The notes: a model not told the origin generated them from the letters alone. Shown: positions 29,221-38,212, counted from the first letter of the stretch. The stretch: 64,000 nt of DNA from Agromyces humatus (GCF_021228295.1 NZ_JAJQPD010000003.1:434001-498000); one strand, 5' to 3'. Made by a program: numbers and translations.

Positions 29221-29313
29221 TGCGCCCCGCCGCTACGCTGGCTCGCACGTGCCGGTCAGCCGCGGACTGCGAATCGAGCACCGCGCACCCATCGATCGCG
29301 AAGGAGCGAGCCC

Positions 29314-30618
29314 ATGGCCGACGACGACCACCGCGGATACGGCCGTGCGACCCAGTCCGAGGTCTACCGGGCAGGCGTCTCAGGTACGCGCCCAGCAGTG
29401 CCGGTCGCCACCGACGCGCTCGAACGCGCCGCACGCAAGGCCGTGTCGGCCGAAGCGTTCGCCTACCTCGCGGGCGGCGCCGGCGCCGAGATGACCATGG
29501 CGGCCAATCGCGCGGCGTTCGCCCGCTGGCAGATCTGGCCGCGCGTGCTGCGCGACGTCTCGTCGCGCGACCTCTCGATCGAGTTGCTCGGTCGAAAACG
29601 GGCCACGCCGTTCGTGCTCTCGCCGATCGGAGTCGCCGAGATGGCGCACGCCGACGCCGACGTCGCGGTGGGCCGGGCCGCTGCGGCACTCGACGTGCCG
29701 TACGTGCTCTCGAACCAGGCGTCCCGTCCGATGGAGGAGGTGGCCGCGGCGATGGGCGCACGCTCGCGGTGGTTCCAGCTGTACTGGAGCTCTTCCGACG
29801 AACTCAACGCGTCGTTCGTGCGTCGCGCCGAGGCGACCGGATGCGAGGCGATCGTCGTCACCCTCGACACGCACCTGCTCGGTTGGCGCACCCGAGACCT
29901 CGACGCCGCCTACCTGCCGTTCACGCGGGGGCAGGGCATCGCGCAGTACACGAGCGACCCGGTGTTCGCCGAGCTCGTGCGCGAGCGTGTCGCGCGCGAC
30001 GGCGGGGGAGGCCCGAGGCCCAAGGTGACTCCGACGCTGCTCGCCTCGGCATTCGCGATCGCCCGCTCGGGCGCGCACACCCGTCTCGTCGACGGCGGCG
30101 TGCGCGAGGCACTGCGTTCGCCGTTGCCGCGGGCGGCGGTCGAGACGTTCCTCGACGTGTTCAGCGACCCTTCGCTGACCTGGGATTCGCTCGCGAAGCT
30201 GCGCGCGTGGACGTCGCTGCCGGTGCTGTTGAAAGGCATCCTGCATCCGGATGACGCGGCGCGAGCCCTCGACCACGGCGTCGACGGCCTCGTGGTGTCG
30301 AATCATGGCGGTCGCCAGATCGACCGATCCGTCGCGACGCTCGACGCGCTGCCCGAGGTCGTCGAGCGGGTCGGCGGGCGTGTGCCGGTGATCCTCGACA
30401 GCGGGGTCCGCGGCGGAGCCGACGCATTCACCGCGCTCGCGCTCGGCGCCACCGCGGTCGGAATCGGTCGACCATATGCATACGGCCTCGCCGTCGCAGG
30501 CTCAGCGGGAGTGCGTGAAGTGGTGCGCAACCACATCGCCGAGTTCGACCTCACGTTGGGGCTCGCGGGCCACCGGTCGGTCGCCGAGATGGGGCCCGAC
30601 TCACTGCGGGAGGCCTGA
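29314..30618 (+). CDS. FMN-dependent alpha-hydroxy-acid oxidase (lactate 2-monooxygenase-like)
   Basis: A 434-residue flavoenzyme of the glycolate/lactate oxidase family. Landmarks: FAYLAGGAGAEMTMAANR, SPIGVAEMAH, WFQLYWSS, the catalytic His-Gly-Gly-Arg in VSNHGGRQIDRS, LKGIL with the flavin-contacting Lys, and the phosphate-binding DSGVRGGADAF/GIGRPYAYGL. The long loop between LLGWRTRDLD and SLTWDSLAKL fits lactate 2-monooxygenase-like members better than glycolate oxidase. It would oxidise an L-2-hydroxy acid in the cytosol with O2 as acceptor. ATG 29314 has AAGGAG 8 nt upstream; TACGCT at 29234-29239 may be its -10 box, divergent from the Nudix promoter. Confidence 0.9.
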   Translation: MADDDHRGYGRATQSEVYRAGVSGTRPAVPVATDALERAARKAVSAEAFAYLAGGAGAEMTMAANRAAFARWQIWPRVLRDVSSRDLSIELLGRKRATPFVLSPIGVAEMAHADADVAVGRAAAALDVPYVLSNQASRPMEEVAAAMGARSRWFQLYWSSSDELNASFVRRAEATGCEAIVVTLDTHLLGWRTRDLDAAYLPFTRGQGIAQYTSDPVFAELVRERVARDGGGGPRPKVTPTLLASAFAIARSGAHTRLVDGGVREALRSPLPRAAVETFLDVFSDPSLTWDSLAKLRAWTSLPVLLKGILHPDDAARALDHGVDGLVVSNHGGRQIDRSVATLDALPEVVERVGGRVPVILDSGVRGGADAFTALALGATAVGIGRPYAYGLAVAGSAGVREVVRNHIAEFDLTLGLAGHRSVAEMGPDSLREA

Positions 30619-30743
30619 GCGGGGACATCCGTTCGCCGGGGTCGGCTGGTGGCCGGAACGAACGTGCTCGCGACCGCCCGTAGGATGGTGGCACCGTGTC
30701 GTTTCCGGGAATCCCCCCGATCTCAAGGACCATTGGAGCCACC

Positions 30744-32129
30744 GTGGCCGCACCCAGCCGTCTCGAATCCGTCATCGCCCTCGCCCAGCATCGGGGCTTC
30801 GTCTTCCAGGCGGGCGAGATCTACGGCGGATCCCGCTCAGCGTGGGACTACGGCCCCCTCGGCGTCGAGCTCAAAGAGAACATCAAGCGGCAGTGGTGGC
30901 GGTACATGGTCACGAGCCGCGACGACGTCGTCGGGCTCGACTCGAGCGTGATCCTGCCGAAGCAGGTGTGGGTGGCCTCGGGTCACGTCGGCGTCTTCAC
31001 CGACCCGCTCGTCGAGTGCCTGCACTGTCACAAGCGCTTCCGCGAAGACCACCTGCTCGAGGCCTTCGAAGACAAGAAGGGTCGCGCCCCCGAGAACGGC
31101 ATGGCCGACATCGCCTGCCCCAACTGCGGCACCCGTGGTCAGTGGACGCCGCCGCGCGACTTCAACATGATGCTCCAGACCTACCTGGGTCCGGTTCAGG
31201 ATGAATCGGGGTTGCACTACCTGCGCCCCGAAACGGCTCAGGGCATCTTCACGAACTTCGCGAACGTGCTGCAGGCCGCCCGCATGAAGCCGCCGTTCGG
31301 CATCGGGCAGATCGGCAAGTCGTTCCGCAACGAGATCACGCCGGGCAACTTCATCTTCCGCACGCGTGAGTTCGAGCAGATGGAGCTCGAGTTCTTCGTC
31401 GAGCCGGGCACCGACGACCACTGGTTCGAGTACTGGCTCGACTACCGGTGGGACTGGTACGTCGACCTCGGCATCGACCCAGAGAACCTGCGGCGGTTCG
31501 AGCACCCCGACGACAAGCTCTCGCACTACTCGAAGCGCACCGTCGACATCGAGTATCGCTTCGGGTTCACGGGTGGCGAGTGGGGCGAGCTCGAAGGTGT
31601 GGCGAACCGCACCGACTTCGACCTCACCACGCACTCCGAGCACTCGGGCAAAGAACTGTCGTACTTCGACCAGTCGAAGAACGAGCGGTGGATTCCCTAT
31701 GTCATCGAACCGGCGGCCGGTCTCACCCGGTCGCTCATGGCGTTCCTCGTCGACGCGTACGACGTCGAGGAGGTGCCGAACGCCAAGGGCGGTGTCGACA
31801 CCCGCACGGTGCTGCGCCTCGATCCGCGACTCGCGCCGGTGAAGGCCGCGGTGCTGCCGCTGTCGCGCAACGAGCGACTCTCGCCGCTCGCACGCGAGGT
31901 CGCCGCGTCGTTGCGCAAGCACTGGAACGTCGACTTCGACGACGCGGGTGCCATCGGTCGCCGCTACCGTCGTCAAGACGAGATCGGCACCCCCTTCTGC
32001 ATCACCGTCGACTTCGACTCGCTCGACGACAACGCCGTGACGGTGCGCGATCGCGATTCCATGGAGCAGCAGCGCGTGCCGCTCGCGGAGCTCGAGGGGT
32101 ACCTGGCGGCGCGCCTCGTCGGCGCGTAG
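30744..32129 (+). CDS. glyS: glycyl-tRNA synthetase (alpha2 type)
   Basis: A 461-residue class II synthetase that charges tRNA-Gly. Begins with [23 protein letters not shown]; motif 1 region follows with a zinc-ribbon insertion (CLHCHKRF ... CPNCGTRG), then [12 protein letters not shown], motif 2 [21 protein letters not shown], motif 3-like GLTRSLMAF, and an anticodon-binding domain ending [19 protein letters not shown]. Length is normal for the single-chain bacterial form. GTG 30744 is chosen for its GGAG 5 nt upstream and its match to the usual start AAPSRLE; a GTG at 30696 lies 9 nt after TAGGAT and would add 16 residues. Essential housekeeping gene. Confidence 0.95.
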   Translation: MAAPSRLESVIALAQHRGFVFQAGEIYGGSRSAWDYGPLGVELKENIKRQWWRYMVTSRDDVVGLDSSVILPKQVWVASGHVGVFTDPLVECLHCHKRFREDHLLEAFEDKKGRAPENGMADIACPNCGTRGQWTPPRDFNMMLQTYLGPVQDESGLHYLRPETAQGIFTNFANVLQAARMKPPFGIGQIGKSFRNEITPGNFIFRTREFEQMELEFFVEPGTDDHWFEYWLDYRWDWYVDLGIDPENLRRFEHPDDKLSHYSKRTVDIEYRFGFTGGEWGELEGVANRTDFDLTTHSEHSGKELSYFDQSKNERWIPYVIEPAAGLTRSLMAFLVDAYDVEEVPNAKGGVDTRTVLRLDPRLAPVKAAVLPLSRNERLSPLAREVAASLRKHWNVDFDDAGAIGRRYRRQDEIGTPFCITVDFDSLDDNAVTVRDRDSMEQQRVPLAELEGYLAARLVGA

Positions 32130-32204
32130 TCGCGCGGCCCTCTCTGCGCTCGCTGCCGCATCACGCGGCCGCCGGATCGCTCGCGAGCGATCGAGAGCCT
32201 TCGA

Positions 32205-32210
32205 TAGGGT
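32205..32210 (+). promoter_or_regulatory. -10 element for leaderless hypothetical gene
   Basis: TAGGGT, 7 nt, then GTG at 32218; the ATG at 32212 is only 1 nt from the box and so would lie upstream of the predicted transcription start. Confidence 0.5.
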
Positions 32211-32217
32211 CATGCTC

Positions 32218-32859
32218 GTGCAGGTGACTTGGAGCTCGAGCGGATTCTTCGACGACGAGGATGCCGCGGCGACGGCTCGGCCCGAACCCGAGGAGTTCCG
32301 CGCGCCGGCGTGGATGCAGGCGCCCGACGACGAGTTGCCGGTGCGACTTCTGTCGGACAGGGTGATCGCACGCACCGACGCCGCGGTCGTCGTGTTGCGC
32401 GAAGTGCGCGCGTTCAGCGTGGGGTTCGAAGTGCACCTCGATTGGATGCTGCGTCGGCGCGGTGAGGACGCCTGGGAGTGGAGGCGACTCGCGGAATCTG
32501 CGACGGCCGGAGGGTGGTCGCGCGACCCCGAGTGCGGCGATTCGAGCCTGCGGTTCGGGCTGGGGTTGCCCGACGGGAGCAAGGTGCGCAAGGCCGAGTT
32601 CGGGTTCGCGTTGCCCGGAGGCCCGTCGCCCGAGCCACCCACGGCGATGCCGCGGCATGGTGGAAGCAGTGGTGGTGACCGGTCGGTGTCAGGCTCGAAC
32701 GGACTGTGGGTATGGTCGCCCGAGCCGTTGTGTGGCGAGCTCCGGCTCGTGATCGAGTGGGCGCAGGTCGGCATCCCGATCGGTTCTGTCCCGCTTGACG
32801 GAGACGCCATCGCCGACGCCACGCTCGGCGTGCGGCCGCTATGGGACGAGGCTCGGTAG
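32218..32859 (+). CDS. hypothetical protein
   Basis: A 213-residue soluble protein that I do not recognise as a named domain. It is acidic at the N-terminus (FDDEDAAATARPEPEEF), has beta-rich stretches (TDAAVVVLREVRAFSVGFEVHLDWMLRRRG, LRFGLGLPDGSKV, LWVWSPEPLCGELRLVIEWA) and a Gly/Ser/Pro linker. Coding base pattern matches its neighbours. Proteins of this general look recur in Microbacteriaceae near glyS, from memory. The start at GTG 32218 follows from a TAGGGT box 7 nt upstream. No partner is evident. Confidence 0.7.
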   Translation: MQVTWSSSGFFDDEDAAATARPEPEEFRAPAWMQAPDDELPVRLLSDRVIARTDAAVVVLREVRAFSVGFEVHLDWMLRRRGEDAWEWRRLAESATAGGWSRDPECGDSSLRFGLGLPDGSKVRKAEFGFALPGGPSPEPPTAMPRHGGSSGGDRSVSGSNGLWVWSPEPLCGELRLVIEWAQVGIPIGSVPLDGDAIADATLGVRPLWDEAR

Positions 32860-32987
32860 CGAAGGCACCCTGCCGCCTGCCGCCTGCCGCCGACTACCAG
32901 CCACGACAGCGACCTGTCCCGCGGGTCCGACATACCCGAGCAGCCAAACGCCGAGAAGACCTGGCAGCTGAGGGTGGAGGCAGAGTT

Positions 32988-34508
32988 CTACCTCGCAGCG
33001 TGTGGGTGTGGGTGTGGGTGTGGGTGTTCTTGTTCGTGTGTGGTCGCAGGTGTCGGCGGGGTGGCTGGTGGGGGGAGCTGTGCCGGGTTGACGGGGTGGG
33101 TGATGTCGGCCGGGGTCTTGGGTCGCATGAGTCGGGGTGTCTGGTGTGGGTCGATGCCGGGTGGGGGGATGAGCCAGTAGGTGGTGCCGTGGCGGCGGAT
33201 CTGCCAGCCTTCGTTGTGGTATCTGAGGTGGTCGCGTCGGCAGAGCAGGATGCCGTCGGCGAGGTCGGTGCGGCCGTTGTCGCGGTGCCAGTGGTCGATG
33301 TGGTGGGCTTCGGTCCAGGACGGCGGGCGGGTGCAGTCGGGGTCCATGCAGCCGCCGTCACGGATCGCGAGGAGCGTCTTCTGTTTCGTGGTGAAGAGGC
33401 GTTCGTCGCGGCCCAGGTCAACGCACGCACCCGACTGGTCGAACCGAACCGGGAGGTACCCCTCGCACAGGCCGGTGTGGATCGCGCCGATCGGGATGCG
33501 GTCGGGGTGGCCCTCGAGGACGCCCGACCCGTGCCCGCTGGTCAGGGTGTGTTCGTTCACGACGATGCGCACCGACGGTTTCACCGCGTTGAGGAGCCGG
33601 GACGGGTCGACCGTGGTGCCGGCACGGAGCAGTTCGACGAGTCCGTCGGCGGCGTGGCGTTCGCGGGTGGTACGGGCGTCGGCGAAGGCCCGGTCGCCGC
33701 GGACCGGGTCGGAAAACCCGCGCCGCACGTTGGGTTCGATCAGGCGGGGGTGGGTGAGCTGGTCGAACACGGCCTTCACGAGCATGCCGGTCACGGGTTC
33801 GAGTTCGAACTCGCCCCGGACCATGCCGTCGGGTTTGACCCAGACCCGCCAGAACTGCTGCTCCTGCTGCCGTTCCGCGCGGGCGGTGACTCCGGCCGCG
33901 TCGATCCGGTCACGGGCCTGCCGCGCGGCCCGACGGGCCGCGTCGGCGTTGGCGTCGCGGCACAGCGGGATCAACTCGCCCAGTGCTGCCCCCAGCTGTT
34001 CCTCGTCGGCGTCGCCGCCGGGCTCGCCGAGGCCGGACCGGATCGCGTCGGCGACCGCGACCGTGAGCTCACCGGACACGACCGCATCGCTCAGTGGTGC
34101 GAACCATGGCGGCGGCGTTTCGGGGAGCACGCCCGCGATGCCGGGGTCGTCGCGGCGCATCCGTTCGAACTCTGCCGCCGCTTCGGCTTCGGCGACCATC
34201 TCACCCACGGCCACCAGCGCGGCCGTGTCACGCTTCGTGGACCGGGTGATGGACTGCAGCATCGCGCCCGTTGAGGTGTGCCCGTCACGACGGGCCAGGG
34301 ACTGCTGCCCGAACCCGGCCCGGGACCGCCGGGCGACCTCGGCCGCCGCGAGCGCCTGATGCCGTTCGACCTCGTGCCGCAACACCGAGATCGCCTCGAG
34401 CGCACCCACCAACCCGGCATCATCGGCGGCATGGAACCTCGCCGGCGTCAACCCGAGCCCACGCAACGCCCCGGTGATACCGGCGAAATCGGGCAGCGTC
34501 TCGGACAT
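32988..34508 (-). CDS. DUF222/HNH endonuclease (13E12-like)
   Basis: A 506-residue protein with an N-terminal DUF222 domain (about 30-330; ALVAVGEMVAEAEAAAEF, GELTVAVADAIRSGLG) and a C-terminal HNH nuclease motif (CMDPDCTRPPSWTEAHHIDHWHRDNGRTDLADGILLCRRDH, i.e. the CxxxxC/AHHI/NG/LC..H layout). This is the 13E12 repeat family of actinobacteria, often many copies per genome and suspected to be a selfish or homing-type element; no transposase is linked. The last residues HPHPHPHPHAAR come from a hexanucleotide repeat. It is flanked upstream by the 26-bp tandem array. Function in the cell is unknown. Confidence 0.92.
   Translation of the reverse strand: MSETLPDFAGITGALRGLGLTPARFHAADDAGLVGALEAISVLRHEVERHQALAAAEVARRSRAGFGQQSLARRDGHTSTGAMLQSITRSTKRDTAALVAVGEMVAEAEAAAEFERMRRDDPGIAGVLPETPPPWFAPLSDAVVSGELTVAVADAIRSGLGEPGGDADEEQLGAALGELIPLCRDANADAARRAARQARDRIDAAGVTARAERQQEQQFWRVWVKPDGMVRGEFELEPVTGMLVKAVFDQLTHPRLIEPNVRRGFSDPVRGDRAFADARTTRERHAADGLVELLRAGTTVDPSRLLNAVKPSVRIVVNEHTLTSGHGSGVLEGHPDRIPIGAIHTGLCEGYLPVRFDQSGACVDLGRDERLFTTKQKTLLAIRDGGCMDPDCTRPPSWTEAHHIDHWHRDNGRTDLADGILLCRRDHLRYHNEGWQIRRHGTTYWLIPPPGIDPHQTPRLMRPKTPADITHPVNPAQLPPPATPPTPATTHEQEHPHPHPHPHAAR
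33000..33027. repeat. hexanucleotide (GTGTGG) tandem repeat
   Basis: Four to five GTGTGG units on the plus strand. On the minus strand they encode alternating His-Pro at the C-terminus of the HNH protein, where slippage would change length by dipeptides without frameshift. Confidence 0.85.
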
Positions 34509-34636
34509 GACCCCATACTCCCAAGACCCACCGACACCCGAACAGAGTTTCGAACAACTGTGGATAACTCTGTGGAGAACGCGATCAGTGGAGAACTCGA
34601 GGGTCGCGGTATCTCGATGCGCGCGGGGTCGCCCCC

Positions 34637-34748
34637 GCGCGTGCTGCGGCGGGAGGTACCCCGCGCGTGCTGCGGCGGGAGGTACCCCGCGCGTGCTGCG
34701 GCGGGAGGTACCCCGCGCGTGCCGCGGCGGGAGGTACCCCGCGTGCCG
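34637..34748. repeat. 26-bp tandem array, four copies plus a partial
   Basis: Units at 34637-34662, 34663-34688, 34689-34714 and 34715-34740 read GCGCGTGCTGCGGCGGGAGG followed by TACCCC, each with a GGTACC palindrome. The fourth differs at one base and a partial fifth follows. The array lies in the 261-bp spacer between the HNH gene start and the 3' end of the GNAT gene. No spacers, so not CRISPR. Confidence 0.9.
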
Positions 34749-34769
34749 CCGCCGCTCCTACCGCTGCTC

Positions 34770-35483
34770 CTACGGCCGCACCCGGCCCTGCCCCCGCGCC
34801 GCAGCCCACTCACGGCGCAGGATCCCGTAGATCGCCGTATCGGTCCACTCGCCGTCGTTGTATTCCTCTTCGAGAATGATCGCTTCGCGTCGCATGCCGA
34901 GACGTTCGCACAGGGCGGCCGAGGCCCCGTTGCGCACATCGAGGAATGCCTGGATCCGGTGCGGGCTCAACGTGGAGAAGGTGAAGTCCACCAGCGCGCC
35001 TGCGCCTTCGCGCGCGTAACCGCGCCCTTGGAAATCGGGGTGCAGCACCCATCCGATCTCGAGTTGGGCGTGCTGAGTGTTCGAGACCCGCACCATCACA
35101 TCGCCGATGACACGGCCGACCGAATCGACGCCCGCACGCTCGTCGCCGGCCGACGGCTCCCCGGCGAGCATGATCGCGAACACCACGTAGTCGCCATCCG
35201 CCGCGAGCACCCGCCCGGCCGCGCGCTTCGCGGTGTGCTCGTAGGCTTGCTCTCGATCGCGCTCGGGCCACGGCAGGTAGCGGATGACCTCGGGCAGCCG
35301 CTGGTACTCGAACACGTCGGCGGCGTGGGAGGCCTCGAGCGGTCGCAGCACGAGTCGCTCGGTGCGCAGCGGCTCGTCGACGAGCGCAGTCGCATCGTAG
35401 GGGAAGCGCAGGGCCGGTGGGCCGTCGGCCGCCGCGAGTGCGGCGCGTTCGGCGTCGGTCACGGCACGTGCGGAGTCATGCAT
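34770..35483 (-). CDS. GNAT-family N-acetyltransferase (RimJ/RimL-like)
   Basis: A 237-residue acetyltransferase of the Acetyltransf_3 group: TERLVLRPLEASHAADVFEY at the N-terminal strand, IGWVLHPDFQGRGYAREGAGALVDF with the acetyl-CoA-binding Q/R-x-x-G-x-G/A, and the terminal NGASAALCERLGMRREA. Members acetylate ribosomal-protein N-termini, antibiotics or amino-acid derivatives; the substrate cannot be inferred. ATG 35483 lies 7 nt after a TACGCT box (leaderless). The C-terminal tail (AAARGQGRVRP) borders the GC-rich repeat array. Confidence 0.9.
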   Translation of the reverse strand: MHDSARAVTDAERAALAAADGPPALRFPYDATALVDEPLRTERLVLRPLEASHAADVFEYQRLPEVIRYLPWPERDREQAYEHTAKRAAGRVLAADGDYVVFAIMLAGEPSAGDERAGVDSVGRVIGDVMVRVSNTQHAQLEIGWVLHPDFQGRGYAREGAGALVDFTFSTLSPHRIQAFLDVRNGASAALCERLGMRREAIILEEEYNDGEWTDTAIYGILRREWAAARGQGRVRP

Positions 35484-35490
35484 ATCGGGA

Positions 35491-35496
35491 AGCGTA
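35491..35496 (-). promoter_or_regulatory. -10 element for leaderless GNAT gene
   Basis: Minus strand TACGCT, 7 nt before ATG 35483. Confidence 0.55.
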
Positions 35497-35540
35497 CTGC
35501 GAGCCGACGACGTCGGGTTCTCGAGTCACGTCCGCGAAGC

Positions 35541-37079
35541 TCAGCCCCGCAGTTCGACCGGATGCCCCGACCCGGCGACCGCCGACCCGGCGACCGCCGA
35601 CCCGGCGACATCCGACCCGGCGACCTCCGACCCGGCGACCTCCGACCCGGCGACCTCCGACCCGGCGAAATCCGACCCGGCGAAATCCGACCCAGCGACA
35701 TCCGATCCCGCGACTCCCGACCCGGCGACATCCGTCGACCCCGCGTCATCCGCGTGATCCGCCGGATCGGCGACCACGCCGAAGACCGCAGCGACCCCGT
35801 CGATCCAGCCGCGCTGCTCGCCGGCACGTGCGTGCTCGCGCGAGCGCACCATGGGCGCGTGCAGCAGCACCCCGGCCATGTGGCGCAGGGCGGCCTCGGT
35901 GCGCCCGTCGTCGTCGCCGCGCGAGCGCGCGCGTGCGATCTCGGCGTCGAGGATCTCGGTGACGTGCTGCCGCAGCGCGACGACGGTCGGCGTGACGTCG
36001 TCGGCGTCGCGGGCCTCGCGGAAGCTGCGCGCAGCCTGGCCGACGAGCTCGCGAGCGGCGTCGGTGGCGCCGAGCTCTTCGAGGGGGGCGTGGATGCGGA
36101 TGGTCTCGAGATCGAGCAGTTCGACTCCGGCGACCTCGACGACGTCGGGGGCGACGTTGCGCGGCATGCCGAGGTCGATGACGAGCTGCTGCGCGTCGGC
36201 TGCGGCCGACGGCGTCGGGCACCACGCACGGAACGACGCCAGCACCGAGCCGGTGCGCTGTGCGTCGACGAGCATCGCGCGCCCGCCTTCGAGCAGCACG
36301 CGGTCGACGACCTGGTGGTCGGCCGTGGTGCAGGTGACGATGACGTCGGCTGCAGCGGCCGCGAATGCGTAGTCGGCGTCGGAGACGGCTTCGATGTCAT
36401 GGCTCGCCGCGAAGCCGGCGGCACGCCCCGAGGGCGAGTACACGCGCACGTCGGTGGCACCGCGGTCGCGCAGCGCGGCGAGGGACGCGCCGGCGAAGTT
36501 GCCGGTTCCGACGAGCAGCACCCGAGCCGACGCCCAGTCGCTCACTCGGCTGGAGGCGAGGTCGAGCGCAAGGCGCACGAGCGAGCGGCCGGCGCTGCCG
36601 ATGCCGGTCTCGTTCTTCACCTTGCGCGACGTCTGCGAGGCCCTCTGGAAGAGTCGTTCGAGGTCGGGAGTCGTGGTGCCTTCGGCGCGCGCCTGCTCGA
36701 GTGCGCGGCGCACCTGGCCGGCGATCTCGCCTTCGCCGACGACGACCGATTCGAGGCCGGATGCCACGGAGAAGAGGTGCCCCGCGACGGCGTTGCCGTG
36801 CACGAAGCCGAACGTGGCGCGCAATTCGTCGGCCTCGAGGCCCGCGACGTCTCCGACGGCGTTGATGGCCTCATGCACCGCGTCGACCGGCGACGTGCCC
36901 TCGGGGGTGTTCAGGTCGAGGTAGGCCTCGAACCGGTTGCAGGTGGCGACGACGACCGCACCCTGGAGCGTGTCATGACGGTCGAGGATGCGGGGCGCGG
37001 CGAGCTCGGCGTGCGCCGAGAGACGCTCGAGTGTGTCGAACCCGGCGTTCTTGTGGCTCGCGGTGAGGCAGATGAGCAC
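35541..37079 (-). CDS. hemA: glutamyl-tRNA reductase
   Basis: A 512-residue HemA: reduces glutamyl-tRNA(Glu) to glutamate-1-semialdehyde with NADPH, the first committed step of tetrapyrrole synthesis. Catalytic Cys47 in ATCNRFEAYLD, the SVVVGEGEIAGQVRRAL signature, an NADPH fold with LLVGTGNFAGASLAAL, and the C-terminal dimerisation helices. The tail is unusual: eleven pentapeptides of the type (D/E/G/A)(V/F)AGS follow the dimerisation domain (nt 35568-35732). GTG 37079 follows TAGAAT by 6 nt, so translation is probably leaderless. Transcribed away from hemE-hemY, with one membrane-protein gene between, so the heme locus has at least two promoters. Confidence 0.95.
   Translation of the reverse strand: MLICLTASHKNAGFDTLERLSAHAELAAPRILDRHDTLQGAVVVATCNRFEAYLDLNTPEGTSPVDAVHEAINAVGDVAGLEADELRATFGFVHGNAVAGHLFSVASGLESVVVGEGEIAGQVRRALEQARAEGTTTPDLERLFQRASQTSRKVKNETGIGSAGRSLVRLALDLASSRVSDWASARVLLVGTGNFAGASLAALRDRGATDVRVYSPSGRAAGFAASHDIEAVSDADYAFAAAAADVIVTCTTADHQVVDRVLLEGGRAMLVDAQRTGSVLASFRAWCPTPSAAADAQQLVIDLGMPRNVAPDVVEVAGVELLDLETIRIHAPLEELGATDAARELVGQAARSFREARDADDVTPTVVALRQHVTEILDAEIARARSRGDDDGRTEAALRHMAGVLLHAPMVRSREHARAGEQRGWIDGVAAVFGVVADPADHADDAGSTDVAGSGVAGSDVAGSDFAGSDFAGSEVAGSEVAGSEVAGSDVAGSAVAGSAVAGSGHPVELRG
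35568..35732. repeat. 15-bp tandem array in hemA 3' coding end
   Basis: Eleven 15-bp units (plus strand, core CCGACCCGGCGAC plus two bases) in frame with hemA, encoding xVAGS/xFAGS pentapeptides. Units differ mainly at codon 1 of the pentapeptide. Ends 8 codons before the stop. Confidence 0.92.
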
Positions 37080-37085
37080 GCACCG

Positions 37086-37091
37086 ATTCTA
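37086..37091 (-). promoter_or_regulatory. -10 element for leaderless hemA
   Basis: Minus strand TAGAAT, 6 nt before the GTG at 37079. Confidence 0.6.
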
Positions 37092-37176
37092 CCCGGGGCA
37101 AAAGGTGAGGAAACCCCGGGTCGACACTGGGGCCCCGATCTGGGGGTACCGGCACGATTCAGCGCGTCGCGCGGCT

Positions 37177-37899
37177 TCACGGCGCCGCCGCGTGGACCTG
37201 CCCCGACCTGATGATCGGAATGGCGCCGGTGATCGGCGGCGGCTCGATGCCCTCGGCCTTCAGGGCATCGCGGTGCATCGACTTCCAGCTACGCACGACG
37301 GCGAAGAACGGGGCATCCGACAGTGCGTATGAACCGGCTCGCGGCGCACCGAGGATGATCGGCAACTCGACGCTCGTGCCGCCGCGCCGCACCCGCAGCA
37401 CGAGCACCGACACGACCGCGCCGCCGACGATCATCGAGTCGGCCCGGATGTTGCGCACCTCGCGCCACGGGAAGTGCATCGCGCGCCGCGGGCGCCGCCC
37501 GCCGTTCCAGAACGCGACGCCGAGTTCGTCGGCGACGATCGAATACCGCGCGGCGAGCTTGATCGCGCGCTTCTCGCTGACGCGCAGCTCGTTGAGGCGC
37601 GCGACGAGCATGCGGGTTCGGATGCCGCTGCTCACGTCTCCTCGCACGCTCGCCTCGAGGGCACGCCGACGTGAGCGGGCCCGGCCGGCATGGGCGATCC
37701 GCACGACGGCCCAGGTCGCGCAGCCGAGCGCGACCGCGGCGATGACGCCGATCGCCATGTCGGGAGCGGGGCCAGTCGGCATGAGGGCGATGAATCGCTC
37801 GAGCCGGGCGCTCTCGAGCACGAGGCCCGCGATCACGAGCGCGGCGAACGCGGCGACGAGCAGGATCAGCTTCACGCGGTGCGGGGTTGCCGCGTTCAT
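37177..37899 (-). CDS. membrane protein of unknown function
   Basis: A 240-residue protein with two N-terminal transmembrane helices (about 8-28, VKLILLVAAFAALVIAGLVL, and 47-67, MAIGVIAAVALGCATWAVV) and a cytoplasmic, basic C-terminal domain with a PH-like strand pattern (YSIVADELGVAFWNG, HFPWREVRNIRADSMI, VVSVLVLRVRRGG). I do not recognise a family. Its ATG overlaps the TGA of a 19-codon upstream ORF that has the only good ribosome site, so expression probably depends on coupling. It is followed by hemA on the same strand, 98 bp on, but hemA has its own promoter. Confidence 0.72.
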   Translation of the reverse strand: MNAATPHRVKLILLVAAFAALVIAGLVLESARLERFIALMPTGPAPDMAIGVIAAVALGCATWAVVRIAHAGRARSRRRALEASVRGDVSSGIRTRMLVARLNELRVSEKRAIKLAARYSIVADELGVAFWNGGRRPRRAMHFPWREVRNIRADSMIVGGAVVSVLVLRVRRGGTSVELPIILGAPRAGSYALSDAPFFAVVRSWKSMHRDALKAEGIEPPPITGAIPIIRSGQVHAAAP

Positions 37900-37955
37900 C
37901 GGAGCGCTCGCTCGGGGGGCGCGAGCTGGGGGACAAACGACGATGTTCGGTTCAT
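37896..37955 (-). CDS. 19-residue upstream ORF (possible leader peptide)
   Basis: Encodes MNRTSSFVPQLAPPERALR. GGAG lies 5 nt before its ATG (ideal spacing), and its TGA overlaps the next gene's ATG as ATGA, whereas the downstream gene has no ribosome site of its own. This is the layout of a translationally coupled leader ORF; no attenuator hairpin or codon run pointing to an amino-acid signal was found. Confidence 0.5.
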   Translation of the reverse strand: MNRTSSFVPQLAPPERALR

Positions 37956-38212
37956 GAGTTCTCCGTGGGGTGCGGAGGCGCGCTGGTTCGGGAAGCTGCA
38001 CGGCGCGTCGTCGTGCTGGGGGGCGCACAACGCCTCCGACCCTAGCGTGCCGGGCGGCGCAAGCGGAAGAGCGCCGCGCGGCGCATGCCGACGCGACGTC
38101 GGGCGAACCCGGATGAGTTGTCGCACCCCCGAGAGGCACGGTGGTATCGGATCCGATACTGCGACCGGTGCTCCCGAGCCCCCACCCAGCCCGATACGGG
38201 ACAATGTCATCC
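37956..38212. other. divergent spacer upstream of hemE
   Basis: About 257 bp between the leader ORF (minus) and hemE (plus). Contains minus-strand TAGGGT at 38039-38044, about 84 nt upstream of the leader ORF, and a plus-strand GACAAT near 38200-38205 that could be a weak -10 box for hemE. No riboswitch-like fold was recognised. Confidence 0.4.

Noticed and set aside
34637..34748. 26-bp array as a CRISPR
   Set aside because: Units abut with no variable spacers and no cas genes are present.
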